Shown piece by piece: positions 8,436 to 18,341 of a stretch of DNA of 24,242 nucleotides. The notes under the pieces were generated by a model, which saw nothing but the letters and a program-made list of their open reading frames with translations, searched no databases and was not told the DNA's origin. The stretch is from Larix sibirica (lineage: Eukaryota; Streptophyta; Pinopsida; Pinales; Pinaceae), in NCBI GenBank assembly GCA_004151065.3, contig NWUY0300025858.1, forward strand, positions 1 to 24,242, read 5' to 3'. The translations under genes were made by a program, and so were the position numbers. Positions within the stretch are counted from its first letter, which is position 1, and every line of letters starts with the position of its first letter.

Positions 8436-10365
8436 CACACAAGCCACAAACGAAAATGACTATACACTTATACATAAAATGCAAGACAATTAGAATAGAG
8501 GGAGACACATTAAACCATCATTTACTAAATTCAAATGGATCTTGAGATTGACTTATGAACATCAAATCTCTAGAGTGTATAAGACATATAAAATGAGTTG
8601 ACTCTGTGTCATACTCCTTGATATCTAAATATATAGGAGTAGATCAAATGTTTTTAATTAGACGAAGTTTTTATGTTGACGTTTCTTTAAGTACTCTACT
8701 TAAGTTTCGAATTGTTTGCATATGTTATTAAGTTTATGGGTTGAATGGTCAACCACAATCAAATATGGCAAACCAAGTATGATTGACCACGATTGACTAA
8801 AAAATATAGTCTTTGAAGAATCTTGAGGACTCTTAATATTCTCCGAAACTTTCATCCAAAAAAACCTCAAGTTGATTTTTTTTACCAAAATAACTCAAGT
8901 TAATTTTTTTCAACCATCATAATCTTGACTTCAATAGAAAAATGTTTATGATTAAAAATTGTGCAATTTATTTTCATTGAAAATAATTAATGACTAAAAT
9001 TTTCATTCAAAATGCCTCTACCAAAGGCCTTTGTATGCACCTTTTGCCAAAATTTGTAACTCATTGTCATAGTTTCATCTAGTAATTCTTGACAATATCC
9101 TTATTAAATGTGTCTTATTTTATGCAAATGGTCCATGTCTCATATTTATATGGGGTGAGTAGTTGTGGATGTCCATAGAAAAAAGAACTCAGTTGAGTAG
9201 TGCCAATATTTGCGTCCATATTTTGTCATTGTAACCATTTTTAAGTGCATCAAGCTTCTTTCTCTACACTGGATTCAAGAATCACTAGGCTTGCAACATA
9301 ATCTTATGTTGGTATTGCAGGTGAATTATTAGAAGTATGAACTTTTATGAATGTTTGATGAATTTCGACAACTGGTTATGGAGTTGTGAGGGAGAGTTTT
9401 GGCTTTATAATGACCTTTGCTACTTAGTATCATTAATCCCAAATGTCATGGTTTCATTTTATATCCTTTGTAGTGCTCTCATATAAATGATTTATCAAAC
9501 AAGACATTTGTAAGTGTTCAAAGGTGTTATGCCTACTAATTAATGAAAGAGATTACCTCTTAACCTACTTATTTATGAATTCGTGTAAGTTAAGCACAAT
9601 GCACTTTCAATGAGTTAGTAGTTATCCAATGATAGTGAAGTACATGCATGGCCTCTTCCACTTCTGCTTTTCAATTTAACACTCAACAACATTGTCATAT
9701 AAGCTACTTATGTCATAAGGAAAATGTAACAATGAATTATGGAAATGCCATCCAATCATGAGCTTAATGAGAGATTTAGAAAAACATGCACCTTGTGCAT
9801 TCACATGTATATTGAACAACTATGTGGAAGAAAATTTACATGATTGTCGCATAACATCTCACTTCCTCTTTTGCTTCAAATGTACTATCTCATTCTTTCA
9901 ATTAGTGAATTTAGCTAAGGAATTTTTCTTTAAAGGATACGGTTAGTCCTAACCATACTATTCAATTAATTAAGGAAGGTCTTGATCAACATATCCCCTA
10001 TCTTTGACCATTAGGACACTTAAAGCCACTTTTTTTAGAACGTAACACAACTAAAAGAACATTCGCCCTACATGAGTTTAACATTAAATCATTAGATCCT
10101 TGTAACATTCATGTCACCAACATTATCCTAATCCAATCACTGAATTTCCCTTGACCATAATCGTTTATTTCTCATCATGAAAATGTGCAAACTCATCATT
10201 ATTATGTGCATGAAAAAAACTTCGTTGCAAGATCACATGGTCTAGGGCAACACCTATAAAGAAATAAACCTCATGTTTCTTCCACATAAAGGAACATCTT
10301 GGGAGAATGATTTGAATGTATAACAACGTAGTTGTAGAAGTCACAAATATATGTTATAGCTTTTT
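8436..10365. other. AT-rich intergenic stretch, no gene recognised
   Basis: About 1.9 kb of AT-rich sequence on both strands with only short ORFs of random look (for instance 9758-9946 on + and 8700-8888 on -). I see no motif of a known protein, no RNA gene, and no terminal repeat pair that would mark a DNA transposon. Confidence 0.7.
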
Positions 10366-10497
10366 TGAGGTTGCATCATGTCTCTCCCGTGTTAGATCCA
10401 ATCGATCTCATGAATGTGTTTTCATCTCCTATGAGGTTGTCTCGTGTCTTTACCTTGTTGGCTCGAACTGATTCCATGAAGGTGTTTTCCTCTCCCA
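10366..10497. repeat. Diverged 66-bp tandem duplication
   Basis: Two units, 10366-10431 and 10432-10497, both starting TGAGGTTG and ending with GTGTTTTC then CTCC or CTCCC. They share the frame GAGGTTG, CGTGT or CGTGTCT, a CGA-containing centre and CATGAATGTG or CATGAAGGTG. Many mismatches show that the duplication is old. I see no coding meaning. Confidence 0.7.
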
Positions 10498-10719
10498 AAG
10501 ATTATTGAAAAGCAGAAAGGTGTTTACCTCTTATATAGGTCATGGAATGTAATGAGTGAATCAATATTCTTTGATCATTCCTACGAACAAATGAGTGAAG
10601 TACTTTTAGAGATTTCAAAATATTCATAACTTTTGGACTACGTTAACATTCATTTTTACTTTAGATGCATTAAGCATGATGATCTATTTTATCTCAAATG
10701 GGGTGGCAGCAAAGCGGGA

Positions 10720-11874
10720 AGGACACATTAATGGTGATAGGATAGAACGTGATGGGTAGGTAGCATCTACAGGTTCGATGGAGGCAGCATCGATGTTGGC
10801 CTCCAGGAAGCATTAAACCCCCCCACTCCCAAGAGAAGGAATGTACAACACTATCGGGTGCATTTATTGCATGTTTATGGCGGGCAGAGAGTTGAAAATG
10901 ATTGGTTGTTAAGCCACCTATAAACGGTGGGAGAGTTTCATTCGAGCCTTCATCCCCCATCGAGATGAGCTCTGGCGATTTTCTCATGACTCGGTGCGTT
11001 TAATGTGGAGGTCTACAACATGTTTCTAGGCATGTTGGTGGTGGTGGAAGCTGAAGGATGTTGCATGAACGACACAGAGCCCTGAGCCGTCGAGGACGTG
11101 CTTGTCACACGCAGACCCAAGAGACAAGCAGTGCATGCATTGCTCGACACTTGACCTGGATGATTGATACTATGTTGGACATAAGGAGCAACATTCGAGA
11201 TTTGGAAGAGGATGCGCAAGTTAGATTGCAAGAACTCGGTCATTGGGTGCAAGTTATGATTGAGTGGTGTGCTGATATCGTTGAGCTCTTTCATCTCCCC
11301 TCTCTACTTCTCATAGTATTCATGGAGCCTAAGATGGAAAACGCTGCACAAGACACAGAGGTAGAGAACAAGCCTACTCACACCATGACGAATATCTTTG
11401 CAACCAGCCAATCTGAGGTCAAGGAGGAAGCTAAGCAACTGACAGAGGATGATTTGGAAAAGGAGGAGAAGCCCACAGACGCCCTTACTGGCACTAGCAA
11501 ATGTTAGGCCCTGACCCCCAGTATGGACAGTGATGAGCCCCCACGGAACAGGCGACGTCTGGACCCCATCTCTTCGAAGTAGCTATCGACGAAGACAATT
11601 TTTCTGCATGCAAACGGTTCGGCTTGGTTTACCACCCAGGGTTTTCTTAATGTTTTATGTTTGTAGTGTTTTGCTAGCTTCAGTCTGGACAACTTGGAAC
11701 TTCACTTGTATGTTTGTATGGGGCCAATAGTGGCAGCTAGGAAGTTTTTTGAGGATTGTTATCAATTCTCTCTTAAAGGTCTTTTGACTCTATGCCTGTG
11801 TTCTTTTATCTTGCCAAGAGGCTCATTTTTTGTTGTATGTATTTGTAAATGAGATATAACGTAAGTTCTAAGTT
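10720..11874 (+). mobile_element. GC-balanced island, possible 3' part of another LINE
   Basis: This segment is visibly less AT-rich than both flanks. It holds an ORF at 11058-11507 and then a T- and G-rich tail (GTTTTATGTTTGTAGTG and similar) leading to GAGATATAACG and directly to an (ATGT)n tract, which can be how a LINE 3' end looks. Part of the ORF can be aligned by eye to the post-RNase H frame of LINE 1. No RT or RNase H is seen, so if it is a LINE it is heavily 5'-truncated. It might instead be a processed transcript or a relic of another gene. Left edge uncertain. Confidence 0.35.
11058..11507 (+). CDS. 149-codon ORF, helical and acidic, unknown function
   Basis: Open frame from an ATG at 11058 to TAG at 11505-11507. 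The N-terminal 30 residues are basic and Ser/Thr-rich (RRGRACHTQTQ). Residues about 35-75 look like an amphipathic helix or coiled coil (NIRDLEEDAQVRLQELGHW). A short hydrophobic stretch follows (LPSLLLIVF), then a Glu/Lys/Thr-rich tail (SEVKEEAKQLTEDDLEKEEK). The segment AxIxxLE...QxxxxE.GHxV resembles the region near 7764-7840 of LINE 1. It is unbroken, unlike every other coding remnant here, but expression is unknown and chance cannot be excluded. A stop in the same frame lies upstream near 11052. Confidence 0.4.
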   Translation: MLHERHRALSRRGRACHTQTQETSSACIARHLTWMIDTMLDIRSNIRDLEEDAQVRLQELGHWVQVMIEWCADIVELFHLPSLLLIVFMEPKMENAAQDTEVENKPTHTMTNIFATSQSEVKEEAKQLTEDDLEKEEKPTDALTGTSKC

Positions 11875-11918
11875 ATGTATGTATGTATGTATGTATGTAT
11901 GTATGTATGTATGTATGT
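11875..11918. repeat. (ATGT)11 microsatellite
   Basis: Forty-four bases of perfect ATGT repeats, directly after the UTR-like tail of the 10.7-11.9 kb island. It may descend from the tail of that element. Confidence 0.97.
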
Positions 11919-12188
11919 CATATATATGTTATATTAATGCCAAGTATATAATTTTTATAAATGATTTAAATTATAAAAATTATCTATAATTTATCAATGA
12001 ATAATAACTTCTCAAAAATTATAGCGAGCTAGGAGTGCTCCACTTTAATTTTTTGAGCATAGGAATAATATTTAACAATAAATTAAATAATTGTTGTTTT
12101 GTCTTTTCTCTTAAGATCTTAGTGGACGTTAAAGACCTTCATTATCATCAATATTTAATTTTTATAATAGTTAATTAAAATTGAGAAT
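11919..12188. other. AT-rich spacer, nothing recognised
   Basis: About 270 bases of AT-rich sequence between the microsatellite and the truncated LINE 2. No ORF, hairpin or terminal repeat stands out. Confidence 0.7.
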
Positions 12189-12191
12189 TCC

Positions 12192-14240
12192 ACTATCTCT
12201 TTTATTGATGTGCTTTTAGCTGGGTTGGATTCACTATTGGAATGGAGACATTTCCAGGAGATAATTTTTGTATTTTGTAAAGCCTCTGGAATGTGTGTAA
12301 GCATGAAAAAATCCTACATGTTTGGTAATCTTATGGGAGAGGATCGGGTTCTGGAAGTACAGTCTTTGTTGCCATATAAGTTCTGCAGTATCAATGATGG
12401 TTTTACCTATCTCGGATTCCATCTTAAGCCTAATGGATACTTAATAAAAGACTAGAATTGGCTGCTTAAAAAGTTTGAGAACAGGATTTCCAATTGGACG
12501 TATCATCTGCTATCAATTGGAGGTAAACTTACCTTGGTTAAGTCAGTTTTGATGGGTACCCAGATGTATTGGTTCTCGTTATTGCCTATTCCCTGTTCTG
12601 TGATTAATTCTCTAAGAAGGCTTATGTTTAACTTCTTATGGACGGGTGGTCTCAACAAGAACAACCTTGTGATGATTGGTTGGGAGAAAATTTCTTTACC
12701 TTTGGATGCTGTAGGTTGGGGTATAAAAGATTTGACTGTGTTCAGTGAGGCTTTGAGATTGAAGAGTTTGTGGCGTGCTATTTTTGGCAATACACTCTGG
12801 TCGAAACTCATTCATTAGAAGTATATTAAGATTGAGGTCTTGCATTGGCTAAGGACTCCAGCTAAGAAAGTGAGAGGAGTCTCACCAATATGGAATGGAT
12901 TCATGAAAGTATATAAATGGTTGGCTTTTGAATTATGTTGGAAAGTCGGTTGTGGGCAGGAAGTTGCTATTGGAGTTGATCCCATAGTGGGGTTGAAAGA
13001 TTCATATAGCTTATCTTCTAATCTGTTAAATAAACTCAAATCAGCTGGTTTCTATACATTGAGTTCTATTGCAAATGTTTGTAACACAGGCTATTGGAGA
13101 TCGGATGTTGATCTTCAGTTATCTCCAGATATTGCTGTGGAATGGAAGCACTATATAGAAAATATAAATGCTGCTGGTATCCGTCTTAATTCAGTTGCAG
13201 ATAAGGTGGTGTGGGGAGGGAATGAAGCCTCTGGTATTGTTACAGCTAGCGTGGCCTACAATTGCATGATTAAAAGGAGGTGTATCTTTCCTAGACAATG
13301 GTGGTATGGTAAAATTTGGCAGTGGCATTTGCTACTTAAACTGAAATGCTTCTTTTGGTTTATTCTACAGGAAAGGTTGAAGACTTGGGAGAATCTCATT
13401 TTAATGGGGTGGATTGGTCCTAGTCGGTGCATACTGTGTAGAAGTAATTTGGAAACTACTTTGCATCTATTTATGGAGTGTTCCTTTACTTTGGAACTTT
13501 GGGAGCAAATTTATCAGAATTTTGACATAAAGGCTAGATGGGGCGGCCAAAATATTGCTACCTCTCTGCAACCGTGGAGGTTGGATTGTAAAGCACATAA
13601 GACCCTTCCTATTTTCATATGCTGGGTGGTTTGGGGAATAAGAAATAAGGCTATTTTCGAGGATACCAGACCATATCTGGAAAATTCAACCAAAACTGTT
13701 ATCAGTCATTATCTGAATTTCCAAAAGGAGGAGAAACCCAGGATTCATAGAACCCTTGGGCATTTTGATTTTGTGGTTACAAATCCGATTCTCTTTTTCG
13801 ATGGTGTTGCCAATATGGGGGTGTGTGGTGTAGGTGGTGTAATCTTCCTCAATTAGGAGCACTATTTCACACTTAAGATGAAATGTGGATGAGGTACAAA
13901 CATGAAAGCTGAACTTTTGGCTTTATGGAGCGTTGCAAAAGTGGCTAATAGTTTTGGGTTGGTGAATGTTAAGATATTTGGTGACTCTCGAGTGACCATA
14001 AAGTGGGCTAAGGGGGAGTATGAACTTAATGTATTAAATTTGGTTGCTTGGTGTGAAAGAACAAAGGCGGAACTACATAAGCTGGGGGTGGTCACCTTGG
14101 AACATATATTTAGAGAACATAATGGGCAGGCTGATCTACTATCTAAACAGGCTTTGGATGGCGAAGATGAATACATATTTTGGGAAGAAATATTTGAGAA
14201 TCAGCTAATAGACTTTGGCAGCTGTTACTTTTTTGGCTGA
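12192..14240 (+). pseudogene. LINE 2 ORF2 C-terminal part: RT thumb, zf-RVT and RNase H, broken by four stops
   Basis: A single frame (frame 3) carries about 680 codons with no frameshift and stops only at 12453-12455 (TAG), 12816-12818 (TAG), 13854-13856 (TAG) and 13890-13892 (TGA); the natural end is TGA 14238-14240. It opens with FIDVLLAGLDS, a remnant of the F-x-D-D box with one Asp missing. Next come YLGFHLKPNGY and the thumb, SIGGKLTLVKSVLMGTQMYW. The zf-RVT Cys and His ligands are at 13428-13481 (C-x2-C-x8-H-x4-C). RNase H keeps all four acids: Asp 13800 (FFDGVA), Glu 13911 (MKAELLAL), Asp 13983 (FGDSRV) and Asp 14133 (NGQADLLSKQAL). The longest open piece is 338 codons (12840-13856). 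Younger-looking than LINE 1, but it cannot encode RT. Confidence 0.9.
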
Positions 14241-14463
14241 TCTTGTTGATTATGTCAAAGATATTTATATGTCTGTTTTATGACGTTCACTGTATCTATT
14301 TTTGAGTTTTCTGTATATGCCAAGGACATTCTATGTCTATTTTTGGCCTTCTTTGTATAATTTTGAGCTTTCTGAAATACTCTCAGTTATAAGAGGTAGA
14401 TATTTGGACAGTAAAAATACTGAAATTATGTACTATTTGATTCAAGATTGAATATCAATAGTA
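14241..14463 (+). other. LINE 2 3' UTR
   Basis: T-rich sequence after the RNase H stop with repeated TTTTTGAG- and TTTGTAT-like words. It ends with ACTATTTGATTC and TATCAATAGTA, loosely like the TACTATATTAATAG that precedes the A run of LINE 1. Confidence 0.65.
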
Positions 14464-14464
14464 N
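14464..14464. other. Unresolved base N
   Basis: Second ambiguous base of the window, just before seven T residues and a long AT tract. A low-complexity miscall is the simple explanation. Confidence 0.95.
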
Positions 14465-14478
14465 TTTTTTTCACGGAG

Positions 14479-14480
<2 letters not shown>

Positions 14481-14510
<30 letters not shown>
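14481..14510. repeat. (AT)15 microsatellite
   Basis: Thirty bases of perfect AT dinucleotide repeat just downstream of LINE 2. Confidence 0.95.
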
Positions 14511-14514
<4 letters not shown>

Positions 14515-14940
14515 CAACTTAATATATTCCATATATTTTATGTGATATAATTTTTAAATATAATTTTATTATATTTTTAAACCATACATTATTTGTAGTA
14601 CTACATAATTTCTAAATATACTTCTATTATCTATTAAAGGAGAATACATAAGGAAGACACATGGACTTATAAGTGAGTTTACAGGTTTATTATACAACCA
14701 AAAAAATATGAAGGGAAGTTTTGGGGGAGATCATAAAAGATGTATGATCTTATTTAAAGGTTGTAAAGACTATATAATAGAGAGATTATTACGATAATAC
14801 ATATATAAATAGTGTGGTATGGTTATATAAATTATTAATAATTAAATTCATTTAAACATAGTTAAAGTGTCTATATATTCATAGAGTAAAGTAAAGATAA
14901 ATTATTTTTAAATAATAATTAAATTAATTTACACAATAAA
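14511..14940. other. AT-rich stretch, nothing recognised
   Basis: Very AT-rich sequence with no ORF over 60 codons and no structure that I can support. Confidence 0.7.
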
Positions 14941-15134
14941 ATTAGGATATGATGTAAGAAAACTATGATTTAAGAAAAGGAAATTATAACATTATGTAAA
15001 ACAACTAGAATTTGGGTATCAATGAAATTAGGATATGATGTAAGAAAACTATGATTTGAGAAAAGGAAATTATAACATTATGTAAAACAATTCGCTGGAA
15101 AAACATTATGTAAAACAACTAGAATTTGGGTATC
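14941..15134. repeat. 86-bp tandem duplication with a partial third unit
   Basis: ATTAGGATATGATGTAAG occurs at 14941 and again at 15027. The units stay nearly identical through ATTATGTAAAACAA. A third partial unit (ACATTATGTAAAACAAC to GGGTATC) lies at 15103-15134, after an 8- to 10-base interruption containing TTCGCTGG. So unit 1 is 14941-15026, unit 2 is 15027-15102 with a changed tail, and unit 3 is a tail-only piece. Confidence 0.9.
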
Positions 15135-15540
15135 TTGGAGATTTAATGAATATTGAACGAGGATATGCATTCTAATATTTAGCAATGGAGTTTGAGTAAA
15201 AACAATGGAGTTTAGTAAAAATATTTGTATTAATATAATCTATATAAATTAAAAATAAGATTTGAAAATCTCATCTCAAATGTTCAAATTTATCACTCAT
15301 TGAAAACTTGTGTAAAGACTACCTATAAATATGAGGATTAACTAACGCAATAAAGAGACTTTAGCATATTGTTGAATGTGGATCCCATGTGCTACCAAAA
15401 ACCCTGAGTGGAAGATATGGGTATGTAATATGGCCCATGCGGGGGTCCATCTATACCATGGAATATCATAAAAGAATGAGTGGGGTAGAGTTAAAATTTG
15501 AAAGAAGAGTGGTTTGAGGAAATTATATCTTTGAGTGGAT
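15135..15540. other. AT-rich stretch, nothing recognised
   Basis: Mostly AT-rich, with a slightly more balanced patch at about 15360-15470. No coding, RNA or transposon signature recognised. Confidence 0.65.
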
Positions 15541-15777
15541 GTGTTTGAAGAGAATGAAAATAAGGAATACTATTTGTGTTTGATCTTTTGCTTAAAGATA
15601 AAGTTCACAAATCTATAATCTATAAATAATAATAGGTATAAGTAGCTGATAAAAAATAGTAAGTGTTTGGAAAGGATGAAAATCCTATTTGTGTTTGATC
15701 TTTTGCTTAAAGATAAAGTTCTCAAATCTATAATCTATAAATAATAATAGGTACAAGTAGTTGATAAATAATAATAG
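15541..15777. repeat. Tandem duplication of about 115-122 bp
   Basis: Unit 1 (15541-15662) and unit 2 (15663 to about 15777) both begin GTGTTTGRA and share CTATTTGTGTTTGATC (15570 and 15685) and the AAAGATAAAGTTC and AATAATAATAGGTA words. Unit 1 is 7 bases longer near its start. Copies differ at only a few sites, so the duplication is fairly recent. Fainter echoes (AATAAAAGAGATG) continue to about 15880. Confidence 0.9.
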
Positions 15778-16097
15778 ATACATGAAATTAGTGAATAAAA
15801 GAGATGGAGCAAATAGATATGATTAGTTGACAAATAAGAATAAGTACATGATTAATAAATAAAAGAAATGAAGCTTTACTCAAACGTATTAAAACTAAAG
15901 TTAGAAATAATGTTTCTTAAGAGAAGTGAAAATTATGTTACTTTTAGACTCAACTACTAGTGTCACAATGAAAAATGGTTTTAAAAAGAGCAATCTTGAA
16001 ACTATCTTCATGAGTGATGAAATTCATTGTTCACCTTACATGTTAAACACAATAATTATAATGATAAAAAAATCATTACCTTTAAATTTACATTTAT

Positions 16098-16137
16098 ACA
16101 AATTTATACATTTTCAAACAAATTTATACATTTTCAA
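16098..16137. repeat. Perfect 20-bp tandem duplication
   Basis: ACAAATTTATACATTTTCAA occurs twice back to back, at 16098-16117 and 16118-16137. It looks like a replication-slippage duplication. Confidence 0.95.
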
Positions 16138-16600
16138 TTGTATAATTCTTTATATATTATCAATATGGTTTAAATCATCCACATTGTTAAAATCATTATA
16201 GTTATTCCTTCATATAGATCTAACTTACAACATTTTGCATGCATATATTAATCGTATACCATGACTATTTCTTTCCACCATTTAAAAATATAAATAAAAT
16301 ATAAATTTATATCAAGGTACTAAATATATTGAAAAATAAATGTTATTTTATTTGAGTTTTATGAAAAAACACACTAAATACTTTATTAACGAAAAACTCG
16401 AAATCATATAATGAAAAAAACCAAAAAATATAGGTGATGTTTTATATTCTTTACACATAGAATGTACAATCTTGTATTTTCTCTTAAGTCTAAAGCCTCA
16501 TATACATCTAGATCTATAAATTGAATTATTGTAACTACAATTTTGAAAATTATACCAAAATATTAAACTTTTCTCTAGATAACCAACAACAATCTCATGT

Positions 16601-16617
16601 CATCCATGGCATGGATG
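16601..16617. repeat. 17-bp perfect palindrome
   Basis: CATCCATG, one G, then CATGGATG: two 8-base arms around a single base. It contains two overlapping CATGG-type words. Chance is possible; no promoter or gene is nearby. Confidence 0.8.
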
Positions 16618-17765
16618 GATAAAAAATGAGAGGATATGGATTTGATGATTGCAATTTAAATACTCACAATTGAGTTGTGTCACAAAATTCTCTTCATGTT
16701 AAGTGTATAGCTTGAATGCAATTTCATTTTTATTGAATCTTCACCTCAATTGTGGGCTCAAATTCACAACAAGATGGAAAGGAAAATGAAAATGAAAATT
16801 GTAAGAAACCCATGAATTTTATCGATTCTTTTTGCAAATATTTGTAGACAGAGAGAAAAAAAAAATCCAATGCAATGCCCTAGATAGCATTAATCAGAGG
16901 TCATCCTTGGAGTTAAGTGGATCCAATTGCTGAAGGAAAATGTTCGCTTAAAGCCCTTTCCTCTCAATTAGACAAGATATTAATTCTTTGACTTACCAAT
17001 ACAAAACTACATTTTTGGTGTACTTCAATTCCTCAGTCAAGGAAAAGTTCTAGTGTATGGAATAAGTTTCCTAATGTTTGCATCTTCCTCAACATTTCTA
17101 TAGTACATAGACTTGGCCTCACTTTTCAGTGCTTTTGAATTCATGGTCAACAATAACCAATGCATCCCTTGTCTTCTTCTTATAGAGTCTACCACTCTTC
17201 TTAACCTCTTAAGATGGCCCCAATTTTCTATGTTCTTTGTAGATAAACATAACATTGGTTATAAAAAAGGTAATTCCCCTATCCATCAACATTCTAAGTG
17301 AATGCCGGTCACCAAATCTTCCACATTATTTTAGTTTACCCACTCTCATCGCATCAAACTTCTCTTTAAAAATTTCATAAATCATCAACATGTCAAGTAA
17401 TAATGATTGTGAAAAAAAGTGTGATATAATAGTAAAAATGTCTCCACTTCTTGTTGTTCAATCTCTTTATCACATTCTCTCATGTCCCACCCCTTCAAAG
17501 AAATTTGATCCCTATAAGTTAATAGAAGATCAAACCATTGCAATGATATTGATATGAATTCTCCCAAGCTTCACTTGATAGGCATGATTTGGAACCTCAA
17601 ATATCATGAATAAATTATTTTTAATTTCAAAAGATAATTATTAAAAATATTTACAATTTTACCGATATACTTGTTTACTTTTAAAGTAGAAAGAACAATA
17701 ATTTAAAGTCTCCTTTAAAGGATGTCGTTCATTGAAGTGAAACACACTACACCATATTATAAGTC

Positions 17766-18341
17766 ATGCCTTCTATCACATCAGTTACCAACGGACTTGC
17801 CATTCTTAAAGATTTTCCACATAATCTTGCTCCTAGACCAGTCAAAAGGATACTTGAGGTACCAATGGACAAGTCATATAGCTGGGCTTATTTCGATGGT
17901 GCTTCGCAGGGACAACCAACTATGGGAAGTGTAGGAGGAATTATATATATATCCAAGTATCATTATATTAGTTTTTCTGCAGAATTGGAATGCAGCTCAA
18001 ACAATAGGGCAGAACTGTTGGCGATCGAGGTCATTATGATCTTGGCTATATCCAAAGGATTAGACAACATTCAAAATTTTGGAGACTCCAAATTAGTGTT
18101 GGACTGGTTATTCAAAAGAAGACCCCCAAGGAACTATATATTATAGCCTATTTTTTAGGAGGTTATACTATTGGAAAACCAGATCAGGAGGATCTCTATC
18201 AAACTTATATACAAAGAAAAGAATGTGGAGGCAGTTAGACTATCCAAAGAAAGACTCAAGATTGGAGATGGATTTTGGCATAGATGGGAATTGGTTGGCA
18301 ACTCGATTATGCAACTTGCATTGGGGCCACATTTGGGTTGA
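17766..18341 (+). pseudogene. LINE-type RNase H domain fragment (RNH 3), broken
   Basis: Decayed RNase H of a third retroelement, in frame 3. A linker (NLAPRPVKRILEVP) leads to WAYFDGASQGQP with the first Asp (17895), then SSNNRAELLA with Glu (18012) and FGDSKLVLDW with Asp (18084). TAG at 18144-18146 and TAG at 18156-18158 probably replace CAG codons, after which the frame resumes (EVILLENQIRRISIKLIYKE). The last catalytic Asp of the usual EADxLSKExL is Val here (GTT, 18234-18236), so the enzyme would be inactive. The frame ends at TGA 18339-18341. No RT or zf-RVT is found upstream; with the 5' part missing, its host element cannot be named. It is not a copy of the LINE 1 or LINE 2 RNase H. 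Confidence 0.85.

Larger units (their letters stand above)
12189..14463 (+). mobile_element. 5'-truncated LINE (LINE 2), plant L1-type, other family
   Basis: Second LINE on the + strand, starting abruptly at the RT active-site region and running through thumb, zf-RVT, RNase H and a T-rich 3' UTR to TATCAATAGTA before an N at 14464. The breakpoint is typical of incomplete target-primed reverse transcription. The protein differs throughout from LINE 1 although the domain order is the same, so it is a separate family. No RT upstream of motif C, no endonuclease and no ORF1 are present. There is no clear poly(A); the N followed by T residues hides the exact end. I could not see a target-site duplication. 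Confidence 0.88.
15778..17765. other. AT-rich intergenic stretch, unrecognised small ORFs
   Basis: About 2 kb of AT-rich DNA. ORFs at 15926-16201 (+, 91 codons, rich in Ile, Leu and Lys) and 17037-17255 (-, 72 codons) have no motif that I know. A 20-bp duplication and a 17-bp palindrome inside it are listed separately. Confidence 0.6.

Noticed and set aside
8436-8460. Target-site duplication of LINE 1
   Set aside because: The 5' end is outside the window, so the second copy cannot be seen.
11875-11918. Regular short repeats that could recall a CRISPR array
   Set aside because: A simple tetranucleotide microsatellite without spacers, in plant DNA.
17037-17255. 72-codon minus-strand ORF with a Lys/Arg-rich stretch
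   Set aside because: No motif recognised and of a length expected by chance in this DNA; not called as a gene.
17711-17722. 12-bp palindrome TCCTTTAAAGGA as an end of the RNase H fragment
   Set aside because: No partner at the other side and short enough to be chance.
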